Shown here: positions 1 through 9,340 of the stretch, piece after piece | How positions within the stretch are numbered: the first letter of the stretch is position 1 | Layout of the letters: each line of letters opens with the position of its first letter | Assembly (NCBI RefSeq): GCF_017571475.1 | Contig: NZ_JAGETW010000007.1 | Span: 62,001 to 126,000 of the forward strand | Direction: 5' to 3' | DNA length: 64,000 nt | Origin: Thiomicrorhabdus sp. 6S3-12 | Lineage (GTDB): Bacteria; Pseudomonadota; Gammaproteobacteria; Thiomicrospirales; Thiomicrospiraceae | Translations under genes and position numbers: made by a program | Notes under the pieces: generated by a model | The model's input: only the letters and a program-made list of their open reading frames with translations | Databases searched by the model: none | What the model was told of the DNA's origin: nothing

Positions 1-1144
1 TTTGCTGCTCTGCCTTTGCAGTCTGTTTGATTGTCAGATCGGTAAGCGTCACTTGACCCGACTGACGAATTTTGGTGTCGTGGTTTAACTGGCCTGCAAG
101 ATGGATGTCCGCGGTAAAATTGCTGTCCACTTGCAGACTTCCATCGACAGATTCCTGTTTGAAGCTGAGTGCATTCCCCTCGATTTTACCGTCTATCTTG
201 ACGCCTTGAATGTCTCCGTGGAAATAGTGGACATCACCTTTCCAATGCAGGTTCTCGCCGGCGATATTCTGCTCTTCAATTTGCAGTTCGGCCTGCTGCA
301 TGTTGATTTCGCTGTACTGATATAAGGTCAATCCATTTTGACGCTGTTCCAGAGTGAAAGTCAGTTCGCCGTCCAATTGGCCGGAGGCGGTAAAAGGCAG
401 CCAGTTTTGAATGTCGGCCAAGTTTAATTCTTGTACTTTGAGTGTTCCGACCAGTTTGGGAATTTCGCTGAACAGGTGGAGCTGCAGGTTGGCGTTGATT
501 TTATGCTGATTCAGGGCGCTATTGAGTTTCAGGCGAGCGAAGTCTTTATCCCATGAGTAGAGTTCATCAAGCGTCAAAGAGCGGATCTGATAGAGCTGTT
601 TTTTCTCTTGCTGAATCAGGTTTAACTGGAAATTGCTGACGGTCAAACGATCGACGCCGAAATCGACGGCCGCTGCTGTATCTTGCTGATCGTCCGAGTT
701 GCTTTGCGGTAAAGGAATGCCGGCGATTCGATAACTCTGTTGATCGCCGTCCTGAATAATTTCAACCGGCAACTGAGTTCCGATCAATTTGATTTCGGCA
801 AACTGCAGGCGTTTTTCAAGCAGTTTGCTTAGGCGTAAGTCGGCCTCAAAAGCTTTGATTTTTGTTGTTTCAGTTTCGTTTTGCAGCTTAATGTTATAAA
901 CAGCAATTTTTCCGTTAAAAAGATTGATGTCGACATTGCCGATAGAGACTTTTTGGCTTGTCTGTTTTTCCAAGGCGTAGATCGCCCCGTATTGCACAGC
1001 GATGGGCAGGATGGGAATAAACAGAGCCAGAAAAATGATCAGCCCGCTTATCCAGGGATGGGTTTTAAAAACAGCAAAGAGTTCGCGCATAAAAAAGCTT
1101 TGAGACGATACCTGAGAAACCTTTATCTTCTGGCTTTCTGCCAT
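1..1144 (-). CDS. AsmA-like / DUF748 envelope protein, C-terminus cut by window edge
   Basis: An open frame runs leftward from an ATG at 1144 off the edge; about 381 residues are visible. A short polar N-terminus is followed by one hydrophobic segment at about residues 31-52, then a long alternating beta-type sequence with no further membrane segment. This is the usual plan of AsmA/DUF748 proteins: inner-membrane anchor plus a large periplasmic beta-rich body linked to envelope assembly or lipid traffic. The family call rests on overall pattern, not on a diagnostic motif. A second ATG at 1090 is also possible; neither start has a strong ribosome-binding site. The symporter gene ends downstream of it at 1218 on the same strand. 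Confidence 0.6.
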   Translation of the reverse strand, partial: MAESQKIKVSQVSSQSFFMRELFAVFKTHPWISGLIIFLALFIPILPIAVQYGAIYALEKQTSQKVSIGNVDINLFNGKIAVYNIKLQNETETTKIKAFEADLRLSKLLEKRLQFAEIKLIGTQLPVEIIQDGDQQSYRIAGIPLPQSNSDDQQDTAAAVDFGVDRLTVSNFQLNLIQQEKKQLYQIRSLTLDELYSWDKDFARLKLNSALNQHKINANLQLHLFSEIPKLVGTLKVQELNLADIQNWLPFTASGQLDGELTFTLEQRQNGLTLYQYSEINMQQAELQIEEQNIAGENLHWKGDVHYFHGDIQGVKIDGKIEGNALSFKQESVDGSLQVDSNFTADIHLAGQLNHDTKIRQSGQVTLTDLTIKQTAKAEQQ

Positions 1145-1217
1145 AAAGGTCAAGCGCCGTCAGCGGCTAAATCGACAAAGAGTGCGCCTCGCAGAGACGC
1201 ACTGGGAGAGAAGGCGT

Positions 1218-2579
1218 TTACCGGCGCTGTGGTTTTTCTGTGTGGAAGTGTGCTTTTGTCAGCTGTACAACGATCGGAGACAACACCAGCAGGGCGATCA
1301 GGTTCGGAATAGCCATCAGAGCGTTAAGAAGATCTGCCAAAATCAGCACGGTATTGAAGTAATCCGACAGTGCGGCACCGGCAAAGATGGCGATAATCCA
1401 CAGTATGCGGTAGGGCGTAATAATTCGCGTATTGCTCAGATACTCGGCACAACGTTCGCCATAGTAGCTCCAGCCGAGCAATGTTGTGAAAGCAAAAACT
1501 GCCAAGCTGACGGCGACCAGCATCGCGCCTAAATCGGATCCGATACCCTGACTGTAAGCCATGGAGGTTAGGACGGAACCGGTTTCACCGCTGGTCCAGA
1601 CGCCAGTGACCATAATTACCAGCGCGGTCATGGTGCAGATGATAATAGTGTCGATGAAGGTTCCAAGCATGGCGATATGCCCCTGTCGTACCGGATTGTC
1701 CGTCTGAGCAGCGGCGTGTGCGATCGGTGCGGAGCCGAGGCCCGCTTCATTGGAGAATACTCCGCGGGCAATACCGAACTGGATTGCCAGAATGATGCTG
1801 GCCCCGGCAAAGCCGCCGGCTGCAGCCGTTCCAGTGAAGGCATTGCCGACAATGGTGCTGACAGCCGTCGGCAGAGCGTCCAAATGCAGCGCCAGAATCC
1901 ATAGTGAAACGCCGACATACAGAGCGGCCATTAAAGGAACCAGTGCCGTAGCGACGTGTGCGATTCGCTTGACGCCGCCGAAGATAACCAGACCGATTAA
2001 CGCCATTAGAGCCAGGCCGGTGTATTGATTGTCGATTGAAAAGGCACTTTGCATGGCGCCGGCGACGGCGTTTGCCTGAACCATGTTACCGATGCCGAAG
2101 GCGGCGATGGTGCCGAAAAGTGCAAAAGCGAAAGCCAGAGGTTTCCACTTGTCGCCCATGCCGTTTTTAATGTAATACATCGGCCCGCCGACGTAACGCC
2201 CGTCTTCGTCGGTTTCACGGTAATGAACGGCGAGAACCGCTTCGGAATACTTCGTCGCCATTCCGATCAGAGCGGTAATCCACATCCAGAAAATCGCACC
2301 CGGGCCGCCGATAAACAGTGCTGCTGCGACGCCGGCGATATTTCCCGTGCCGACTGTAGCGGCCAACGCGGTAAAGAGAGCACTCATCGGCGGGATATCT
2401 CCGGCTTTATCCGAATGACGCCCGCGCCACAGCATCTTGAATGCCTTGCCGAGATTGCGTAAAGGCAAAAAACCGAGTCTGAATGAGAGGTAAATTCCTG
2501 TGCCTAAAAGCAGGGTCAGCATGACCGGGCCCCAGGCCCATCCGCTGGCGGTGGCGAGCAGTTGGTTTATCGTCTGCAT
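1218..2579 (-). CDS. Sodium:alanine/glycine symporter (AGCS family)
   Basis: A 453-residue polytopic membrane protein with about ten hydrophobic segments. The AGCS signature GGPGAIFWMW is present near residue 95, preceded by the conserved TVGTGNIAGVA stretch. The family imports alanine or glycine with sodium. Length matches the usual 440-490 residues and it starts at an ATG. It stands between the AsmA-like gene and the metallopeptidase, 79 bp from the latter, and may be a separate unit. Which amino acid it carries cannot be read from sequence. Confidence 0.9.
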   Translation of the reverse strand: MQTINQLLATASGWAWGPVMLTLLLGTGIYLSFRLGFLPLRNLGKAFKMLWRGRHSDKAGDIPPMSALFTALAATVGTGNIAGVAAALFIGGPGAIFWMWITALIGMATKYSEAVLAVHYRETDEDGRYVGGPMYYIKNGMGDKWKPLAFAFALFGTIAAFGIGNMVQANAVAGAMQSAFSIDNQYTGLALMALIGLVIFGGVKRIAHVATALVPLMAALYVGVSLWILALHLDALPTAVSTIVGNAFTGTAAAGGFAGASIILAIQFGIARGVFSNEAGLGSAPIAHAAAQTDNPVRQGHIAMLGTFIDTIIICTMTALVIMVTGVWTSGETGSVLTSMAYSQGIGSDLGAMLVAVSLAVFAFTTLLGWSYYGERCAEYLSNTRIITPYRILWIIAIFAGAALSDYFNTVLILADLLNALMAIPNLIALLVLSPIVVQLTKAHFHTEKPQRR

Positions 2580-2658
2580 AGATATGCTCCGCGAATTAGA
2601 GAGTCGTTATAAAATTTGCTTTCGGTCACCGTAGCGACAAAGCTTTTACTTGTCCAGT

Positions 2659-3708
2659 TTATTCTGGAGATGTTTTGATCGATGCCACATAGGCGGCAAT
2701 GGTTTCGTCTATAAAGCGCAGTTTGCCTTGTACGATATCCGATACCTTAAACGGATAGGGGTCGGAGACCCCCATGCTTCGATTAAGTGCATTCATTACC
2801 TGCGTGACTCTATGCCATTCCGAGAACCAGTGATCGAAGTTGTGTTCTTGAGGGTCGTAAGCGCTCAGTCCGTAACTCTGTGCTGTTTGCAAGGTGTCGA
2901 CTATATGCAGATAGTGTGACCAGGTTTCAGCCCAGTCCTCATGCGGATGACTGCTTGCATAGGGGGTGATGTAGCGGCCTCGCCAATGGTTTTGTTTGCC
3001 TTGCTGGTAATAGCGTTCCAGCGCTTCGTTGTAATCTTCTCGCTCGTCGCCGAAAACTTCGCGAAATTTCATTTTCTGATCGTCGGTTGCAAACAGCGTG
3101 CCCCAGAAGTAGTGGCCTATTTCATGACGGAAGTGGCCCAGCAGCGTTCGATAGCGTTCCTGCATCTGTTCTTTCATGGTGTGCAGAAAGCCTTCGTCAG
3201 CCTCGGCAGCATTGAGAGTGATCAGCCCGTCCGAATGCCCGGTCAGAACATGCTCGATGTCGATATTCGGATTACTGCGCTTATCTTCAAGGAAATCGAA
3301 CTGTAAATTGGCGATCTGTTCCGGACGGCGCGCGTCAATAAGCCTAAGGGCGATAAGCGTCTGAAACAGCTGACGTTTGCAACGTTCCAGATGAAACCAG
3401 CGGTTGAGGTTTTTCTCATAGCTCTGATCCGGAATCGTGCGGGTTGTTCGGCAGGCAATGCATTGACAGTTACTGTCGGTATTGGACAGCAGCCAGTTGC
3501 AGCCGACATCGGCGGAGCGATGCTCGCAGACTGTGAAGTCAAGCGATTGCTTTTTATTGCCGCTATGAGCGATAAAGCGGTTTTGCACAAGCTCACCGCT
3601 CCACATGGTTCCTATCTGAGGATCATAGGCAAGATCGCGCCCGCAGTTTTTGCAGACGTGATCGTAAAAGAAAACTTCCTCTCCGCATATGCAATAGAAT
3701 CGTTTCAT
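2659..3708 (-). CDS. Putative zinc-binding metallopeptidase (COG4307 / Peptidase_Mx type)
   Basis: 349 residues. The N-terminus carries a zinc ribbon (CIC at 6-8 and CKNC at 19-22), with a second cysteine cluster CQCIAC at about 81-86. The peptidase core has HEIGH at residues 195-199, a HExxH zinc site. It starts only 6 bp after the alpha-E gene stops, so it is very likely the third gene of the operon starting at 6113. Proteins of this family are often found near circularly permuted ATP-grasp and alpha-E genes; their substrate is unknown. No signal peptide, so probably cytoplasmic. Confidence 0.82.
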   Translation of the reverse strand: MKRFYCICGEEVFFYDHVCKNCGRDLAYDPQIGTMWSGELVQNRFIAHSGNKKQSLDFTVCEHRSADVGCNWLLSNTDSNCQCIACRTTRTIPDQSYEKNLNRWFHLERCKRQLFQTLIALRLIDARRPEQIANLQFDFLEDKRSNPNIDIEHVLTGHSDGLITLNAAEADEGFLHTMKEQMQERYRTLLGHFRHEIGHYFWGTLFATDDQKMKFREVFGDEREDYNEALERYYQQGKQNHWRGRYITPYASSHPHEDWAETWSHYLHIVDTLQTAQSYGLSAYDPQEHNFDHWFSEWHRVTQVMNALNRSMGVSDPYPFKVSDIVQGKLRFIDETIAAYVASIKTSPE

Positions 3709-3714
3709 ACGGGG

Positions 3715-4659
3715 TCAGGCGACCTGTTTGGGATTGAACCAGGTGCTGTACAGAAGCCGGTTGATTTGCGACAGTTCTTTCTGTATCCAGTCAAGGTGAT
3801 TATGGAGTTCATTGCTTCCTATGATTAATTTCTGTTCGGCGCTGATTTTCTGTTGCAGAGATTTTAGCGCATTCTGCATCGGTTCTGGGTTTGGAAGTTT
3901 GCGCATAAACCAGCACATTTCGTTAAGACAGTAACTAATGGAGCGGGCAAACTCTTCGTCCTGAGTCAGGAATTGTAATACTTCCTGACCGGATATTTCG
4001 GTTTGATACTGCTGGCGGTACATAAAGTAGGCATTGATCGAACGCAAAAGATTCGCCCACAGTATGGCGTCAAAATAGGACTCATCATCATTTTCAAACA
4101 CTTCCTGCGCCACGAAAAGACCGCCTTCGTCAATTAAGCGTGTGGTCATGTCGGCGCGTTCGATGAGCATTCCGAGCTTCAGGAAACGATAGGTTTCGTT
4201 ATGACTCATAGTTCCTTCAAGCATGCCGGTATATGCCTGGCAGGAGCGGATGATTTTCGACAGCAGTTCGTTGCGTTTGGTGCGGGTGGCGAAGTCCTCC
4301 TGATGGTTTTTGACCATAACATACAGCTCATTGATGTGAATCCAGGCTTCGCGCGGCAGAATATCGCGGGTGGTACGAATATTTTCTCTGGCCCACCAGA
4401 GAGAAGAGATCAGCGATGCCGGATTGTTACGGTCACTCAGAAGCATCTTCATGCAGTTCTGTTCGCTTCGGCTGTCGTAATGCAGAGCAAAATAATCTTC
4501 GTTGCTGGTGATCTGAACCAGACCATACCAGCTGAGTTTGACGGATTTAGGCAGATCCAGCATCAGTTGCGAGTGGACTTTGGCCAGACGGGCCGTGTTT
4601 TCGACACGTTCGATATATCGGGCCAGCCAGTATACGCGTTCGGCGACTTTTGAAAGCAT
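3715..4659 (-). CDS. Alpha-E domain protein (DUF403)
   Basis: 314 residues, all-helical. It opens with the typical LSKVAERVYWLARYIER segment of alpha-E proteins. The open frame extends further upstream, but the ATG at 4659 is chosen because it shares one base with the stop of the ATP-grasp gene (TAATG), a common coupling arrangement, and because homology begins there. Alpha-E proteins almost always travel with circularly permuted ATP-grasp enzymes and are thought to work with them in a peptide-ligase-like modification system. The biochemical role is not established. Confidence 0.9.
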   Translation of the reverse strand: MLSKVAERVYWLARYIERVENTARLAKVHSQLMLDLPKSVKLSWYGLVQITSNEDYFALHYDSRSEQNCMKMLLSDRNNPASLISSLWWARENIRTTRDILPREAWIHINELYVMVKNHQEDFATRTKRNELLSKIIRSCQAYTGMLEGTMSHNETYRFLKLGMLIERADMTTRLIDEGGLFVAQEVFENDDESYFDAILWANLLRSINAYFMYRQQYQTEISGQEVLQFLTQDEEFARSISYCLNEMCWFMRKLPNPEPMQNALKSLQQKISAEQKLIIGSNELHNHLDWIQKELSQINRLLYSTWFNPKQVA

Positions 4660-6113
4660 TAGTTTTCCTCCTCTGTCACGACGATCCAAGTGTCTTTGGA
4701 ACCGCCTCCCTGAGATGAATTGACCACCAGAGAGCCTTTTTTCAACGCGACTCGCGTCAGACCGCCGGCAGTCACATAAGATTTTTCGCCCAGTAGAATA
4801 AACGGGCGCAGATCGACATGTCGCGGCTCCAGGCTCTGGTCGCATACGGTCGGCACGGTGGAGATATTCAAAGTCGGTTGGGCAATATAGTTTCTCGGGT
4901 TTTCCTGAATCAGCTGCCGGAAAGTCTCAATCTCTTCCGCGCTGGCTTTTGGGCCAATTAAAAGGCCGTAGCCGCCAGATTCGTTGGCCGGTTTGACAAC
5001 CAATTCCTGCAAGTGTTCAAGAACATAGTTACGTTCCTCTTCTCGGCTGCACAGGTAGGTAGGAACATTTTCAATCAAAGGTTCTTCGTCGAGGTAAAAG
5101 CGGATCATGTCCGGCACATACGCATAGACAACCTTATCGTCGGCGACGCCGCAGCCTGGTGCGTTGGCAATGGCGACCTTGCCTGCTTTCCATGCGCGCA
5201 TCAGGCCAGGAACGCCCAGAGTGGAATCTTCGCGGAAGACTTCCGGATCCAGAAAGGCGTCATCGATACGGCGGTAAATGACATCGACACGCTTAAGCCC
5301 TTCGATATTGCGCATATACACGCAATTATCTTCAAGAACCACCAGATCAGAGCCTTCGACCAGTTCAGCCCCCATTTCATGTGCCAGATAGGCGTGTTCG
5401 TAGTAGGCCGAATTAAATATTCCCGGCGTAAGCACGACCACTTCCGGGTTATCGGTTTTGTAAGGACATAGAGAGCGCAGCATCGACAGCAATTGCATCG
5501 GGTATTGGTCGACCGGAAGAATGTTCATGTCGTTGAAAACCTCAGGCATGACCTGTTTCATAACCGCCCGGTTCTCGAGCATGTAAGAGACTCCGGACGG
5601 AACGCGCAGATTATCTTCCAGAACATAGATTTTGCCCGTCACATCTCGTACCAGATCCGAGCCGCAGATAGATGCCCAGGAATTGTGTTTTAGTTTCATT
5701 CCACAACATTCAGGTCGAAAGTCCTTCGAGGAGGTGATGATCGCTTCGGGCATAATTCCGGCCTGGAATATCTGACGTTCGTTATAGACGTCTTCGATAA
5801 AACGGTTCAGCGCTTTCAGGCGTTGTTTGAGGCCATCGCTGATCTGTTTCCATTCCTGACTGCATAAGGTTCTTGGAAACACGTCGAAAGGCCACAGGCG
5901 GTCGATATTGCCTTTGTCACTGTAGACGGTAAAGGAGATTCCCATATTGGCGATAGCGACTTCAGCACTGCTCTGCATCTCTTGAAGCGAGTTGAAAGGC
6001 GTATTTTCGAATTGTTTGAGTAGCGGTTTGGCTGCAGTACGGGGAGTGTTGTTTTCAGCCACGGCTTCATCAAAGTAATCGTCGGCCGGGTAGTCTTTGA
6101 GGTATTCGAGCAT
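4659..6113 (-). CDS. Circularly permuted ATP-grasp protein (type 2, COG2308)
   Basis: 484 residues, the usual family size. Segments typical of the family are visible: CSQEWKQISDGLKQR near residue 85, ILEDNLRVPSGVSYM-like DNLRVPSGVSYML near 168, VVKPANESGGYGL near 370 (ATP-grasp lysine and glycine-rich loop), and RHVDLRPF near 432. ATP-grasp enzymes join a carboxylate to an amine through an acyl-phosphate; this subfamily has been proposed to form amide bonds on peptides. It heads a tight operon with the alpha-E gene (1-bp overlap) and the metallopeptidase (6-bp gap). Confidence 0.9.
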   Translation of the reverse strand: MLEYLKDYPADDYFDEAVAENNTPRTAAKPLLKQFENTPFNSLQEMQSSAEVAIANMGISFTVYSDKGNIDRLWPFDVFPRTLCSQEWKQISDGLKQRLKALNRFIEDVYNERQIFQAGIMPEAIITSSKDFRPECCGMKLKHNSWASICGSDLVRDVTGKIYVLEDNLRVPSGVSYMLENRAVMKQVMPEVFNDMNILPVDQYPMQLLSMLRSLCPYKTDNPEVVVLTPGIFNSAYYEHAYLAHEMGAELVEGSDLVVLEDNCVYMRNIEGLKRVDVIYRRIDDAFLDPEVFREDSTLGVPGLMRAWKAGKVAIANAPGCGVADDKVVYAYVPDMIRFYLDEEPLIENVPTYLCSREEERNYVLEHLQELVVKPANESGGYGLLIGPKASAEEIETFRQLIQENPRNYIAQPTLNISTVPTVCDQSLEPRHVDLRPFILLGEKSYVTAGGLTRVALKKGSLVVNSSQGGGSKDTWIVVTEEEN

Positions 6114-6176
6114 AATCAGAGCCTCATCTAGGGTTTTTACACAGATTTAAACCAATAGATGTGCAAATAACAAAAA

Positions 6177-6228
6177 ACACTTGTAAAACAGTCGTTTATG
6201 GTTAATTTGAGCGGTTTTTTACAAGTGT
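6177..6228 (-). terminator. Terminator-like inverted repeat behind the bio operon
   Basis: A perfect 12-bp inverted repeat (6177-6188 and 6217-6228) encloses 28 bp. Read on the minus strand the second arm runs straight into six T residues (6172-6177), as in an intrinsic terminator. It lies after the lipoprotein gene and before the ATP-grasp gene. The loop is long for a terminator, so an operator for the ATP-grasp operon is the alternative. Confidence 0.5.
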
Positions 6229-6307
6229 CTTGCCGCTTCATAGGTGCGCACGCCCTGAAAAGGTGCTGTTTTGTGGTTGGCTTGGTGCATTTTTCTGCAG
6301 CGGAGTG

Positions 6308-6949
6308 TTACAGAGCCTCTTGCAGTTTTTGAATGCAGGTCTGACGCATCTTCTGCAGGCTGTTCTGCAGGCGTTCGGCGCGGTTTTTAGTCCAGTCCTG
6401 TACCGAGTAGAATTGACCGTTTTCCGCCTTGAACTGACAGACGTTCTGCCACAAGGTCGTGCTCATCGATAGAGTGGCATTGCCGGCCAGAAACTGGCTG
6501 AGAGGCAGAACTTTGGCCGATAGGGTGTAGGTAATGCGAAAATGGTCCAGCTTAAGCGGGAAGCGCGAATAGTTCGCCTGCGCCCGCAGGTCAACAAACC
6601 AAACCAGCGTTTCCGGAGCAAACTCTTTTTCTCTTAATATCGGCCAGTCTTTTTTGCGGATCACGGTTCCATCTTCGAATGCCGGAATTTCCTGATTAAT
6701 TGCTTCGATAGTGCGCAGGTTTTCTTCTTCGGCGTGGTACGCCTGACGAAGCTTTAATGTGACCGCATCCATTTTAAAGTCGGATAATTGGGTATCAAGA
6801 CTGATCGGCTGTGCATAGTAGACAATCAGGTGGTCCGAATCACTTAGGAAATCGTCAAGCTGCGCTTGGCGGCTGGGGTTATTACTGCAGGAACTGACGA
6901 GTAAACTGCTGATAAGCAGTATCAGGGTGGTGACTGTTTGGGAACGCAT
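6308..6949 (-). CDS. Lipoprotein of unknown function, downstream of bioF
   Basis: 213 residues from the ATG at 6949; the open frame reaches further upstream into bioF but the ATG at 6949 puts a clear lipoprotein signal peptide at the start: charged N-terminus, hydrophobic stretch, then LVSSC as lipobox with Cys at about residue 21. Serine at +2 suggests outer-membrane sorting. The rest is soluble with no motif I recognise. It sits 73 bp after bioF on the same strand and is followed by a terminator-like repeat, so it may be the last gene of the bio operon; a link to biotin is only inferred. Confidence 0.72.
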   Translation of the reverse strand: MRSQTVTTLILLISSLLVSSCSNNPSRQAQLDDFLSDSDHLIVYYAQPISLDTQLSDFKMDAVTLKLRQAYHAEEENLRTIEAINQEIPAFEDGTVIRKKDWPILREKEFAPETLVWFVDLRAQANYSRFPLKLDHFRITYTLSAKVLPLSQFLAGNATLSMSTTLWQNVCQFKAENGQFYSVQDWTKNRAERLQNSLQKMRQTCIQKLQEAL

Positions 6950-7022
6950 GCTGCACCTGTCTGGCTGTTTTAGAATTGATTTTATATAAAAATAACCATT
7001 TAGCCTACAGCTATTAAGGGAA

Positions 7023-8225
7023 TTAAGCGTCGTGGGAGGACTCTTGACGATGGATTTCAGCCAATGCTTGGAGCAGAGCGTCGACCTCTTCGGCTGTATG
7101 TGCGGCACTGAAGGTGATTCGCAGACGGGCCTGATTTTGCGGGACGGTCGGCGGCCGAATGGCGGCGACCCAGAAGCCTTTTTGCTTTAATGCCTCCGAC
7201 CATCTCAGAGCTGTTTCACTGGCACCGAGCATGACCGGTTGAATCGCCGTCGGCGACTGCCACAGTTTCAGGCCGATTCGCTGCGCGCCTCGACGGAATT
7301 GTTGAATCAGATTTTGCAGATGATGGCGCTCTTTGTCGCCGCTCTTAACCAGTCGTAATGCCTGGCGTACCGCAACCGCGTTCAGCTGCGGACTGGCCGT
7401 TGTGTAGATGTACGGGCGGGCAAACTGAATAAGGGTTTCAATGGCGGTTTCGCTGCCGGCGACAAAGGCGCCGCTGCAGCCGAATGCTTTACCCAGCGTG
7501 CCGATCTGTAAAGTGTCGGCGTCGGTCTCGAGATTGAAGTGATTAAGCGTTCCTTTGCCTTCTTGGCCAAGAACGCCAAAACCGTGGGCATCGTCGATAA
7601 TCAGCCAGGCGTGATATTTTCGAGCCAGTTCCTGAATCTTCGGCAGAGGAGCCAGATCGCCATCCATGCTGAAAACCCCGTCGGTGACAATCAGTGTTTG
7701 CTGTTCTTTAGCTTGTGCTTGTTGCAGGCGCTTTTCCAGTGCTGCCATGTCGCCATGCGGGTAACGCTTGAATTCGGCTTCCGAGTGCAGAGCGCCGTCA
7801 ACCAATGAGGCGTGATTGAGTTTGTCGCCAAGAATCAGATCGCCTTTTTGCGCGAAAGTCTGCAGCACGGCCAGATTGGCCATAAAACCGGTCGAAAACA
7901 GCAGCACGCGTTCGACACCAAGCCAGTCGGCCAGTTCATCTTCCAGAAGATGGTGTTCAAGGTGGTGTCCTGTGACCAAGTGGGCGGCACCGGAACCATA
8001 GCTGATATCGTCGCTCTGCAGAGCGGCGATCAGGCGTTGTTTGATTTGTGGGTGATTGGCCAGTCCCAGATAGTCGTTGGAACAGAAATTGATGCAACGG
8101 AGGCCGTTGATTTGCATCTGCGGTTGCTGAGGACCGAAAGCGAGAGGTCTTTGGCGATAGAGGTGTTCGCTACGGCGTGTTTTCAGTCTGTCGGAAAAAC
8201 GCTGTTGAATTGTCTCTATCGCCAT
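7023..8225 (-). CDS. bioF: 8-amino-7-oxononanoate synthase
   Basis: PLP enzyme that condenses pimeloyl-thioester with alanine in biotin synthesis. 400 residues from the ATG at 8225. Visible family marks: NDYLGLANHP near 50, DDAHGFGVLG at 211-220, and the PLP lysine in TLGKAFG (about K246). The frame is open for 25 more codons upstream, overlapping bioB, but homology begins at the ATG used here, 7 bp after the bioB stop. Co-transcription with bioB is likely. Confidence 0.95.
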   Translation of the reverse strand: MAIETIQQRFSDRLKTRRSEHLYRQRPLAFGPQQPQMQINGLRCINFCSNDYLGLANHPQIKQRLIAALQSDDISYGSGAAHLVTGHHLEHHLLEDELADWLGVERVLLFSTGFMANLAVLQTFAQKGDLILGDKLNHASLVDGALHSEAEFKRYPHGDMAALEKRLQQAQAKEQQTLIVTDGVFSMDGDLAPLPKIQELARKYHAWLIIDDAHGFGVLGQEGKGTLNHFNLETDADTLQIGTLGKAFGCSGAFVAGSETAIETLIQFARPYIYTTASPQLNAVAVRQALRLVKSGDKERHHLQNLIQQFRRGAQRIGLKLWQSPTAIQPVMLGASETALRWSEALKQKGFWVAAIRPPTVPQNQARLRITFSAAHTAEEVDALLQALAEIHRQESSHDA

Positions 8226-8232
8226 ATTGGAA

Positions 8233-9246
8233 TCAGGCGGATTTTTCGTCGGATTTGATTGCTGATCGATCGGCCTGCATATTGATGCCGAGTTTGGCAA
8301 ACAGTTCAGCGTCGTGATCCGATTCCGGGTTGTCGGTAGTCAGCAGTTTGTCGCCGTAGAAAATCGAGTTGGCGCCGCCAAGGAAGCACAGAGCCTGGGC
8401 TTCGTCGGTCAGTTCCATTCGTCCTGCAGACAGGCGCACGTAAGAATGCGGCATCAGAATACGCGCCGTTGCGATAACGCGGATAAATTCGAAAGAATCG
8501 GTTTTGCCGCGCATATGCTCCAGAGGCGTGCCTTCAACCGGAACCAGCAGGTTGATCGGTACCGAACTCGGGTGGTGGTGCATATTGGCAAAGGTTCTCA
8601 ACAGTTCGGCGCGGTCTTTATGCGCCTCACCCATGCCGATAATACCGCCGGAACATACATTGATACCCGCTTTTTGCACCTTGTCGATAGTGTCCAGACG
8701 ATCTTGGAAAGTACGGGTGGTAATGACTTTCGGATAGTAGGCTTCGGAGGTATCAAGATTGTGGTTATAGTAATCCAGTCCGGCGTCCTTAAGCTGCTGA
8801 ACCTGATCTTCGTCGAGCATTCCCAGCGTCAGGCAGGTTTCCATGCCTAGCCCTTTAACCATTTTGACCATGTCGAGAACGATCGGGAAGTCTTTCTTGT
8901 TCGGATTACGCCAGGCGGCACCCATGCACAGACGGGTCGCGCCTTTTTCCTTGGCGGCCAGCGCTTTATCGACGACTTCCTGAACGGCCATCATTTTCTC
9001 TTTTTCCAGACCGGTATCGTAACGGGAGCTTTGCGAGCAGTAAGAACAGTCTTCGGCACAGCCGCCGGATTTAATGTTGACCAGTGTGCTGGTCTGAACT
9101 TCGTTGGCGTTGAAGTTGGCGCGATGAACGGTTTGAGCCTGAAACATCAGATCATTGAAAGGCTGATCCATAATGGCTCGAATCTCTTCCAGCGTCCAAT
9201 CGTGACGAACCTGACCGATTTTTTGTTCCAGAGCGGCGTCTAACAT
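8233..9246 (-). CDS. bioB: Biotin synthase
   Basis: Radical-SAM enzyme that inserts sulfur into dethiobiotin. 337 residues. The radical cluster motif CxxxCxxC is at C63, C67 and C70, and YNHNLDTS and the RLSAGR segment used for the second cluster are present. The ATG at 9246 is chosen over an upstream in-frame extension because the protein then begins at the usual position and because the extension would overlap comF on the other strand. First gene of the bioB-bioF unit. No bioA, bioC, bioD or bioH is seen nearby. Confidence 0.96.
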   Translation of the reverse strand: MLDAALEQKIGQVRHDWTLEEIRAIMDQPFNDLMFQAQTVHRANFNANEVQTSTLVNIKSGGCAEDCSYCSQSSRYDTGLEKEKMMAVQEVVDKALAAKEKGATRLCMGAAWRNPNKKDFPIVLDMVKMVKGLGMETCLTLGMLDEDQVQQLKDAGLDYYNHNLDTSEAYYPKVITTRTFQDRLDTIDKVQKAGINVCSGGIIGMGEAHKDRAELLRTFANMHHHPSSVPINLLVPVEGTPLEHMRGKTDSFEFIRVIATARILMPHSYVRLSAGRMELTDEAQALCFLGGANSIFYGDKLLTTDNPESDHDAELFAKLGINMQADRSAIKSDEKSA

Positions 9247-9340
9247 AATCCAAATTCCGTGCTTATAACTGTTTAAATATTCGATAGTGGGAGTATTATA
9301 GCTTAATAATATGTAAGCAGTATTGAGTCTTGATACAGAT

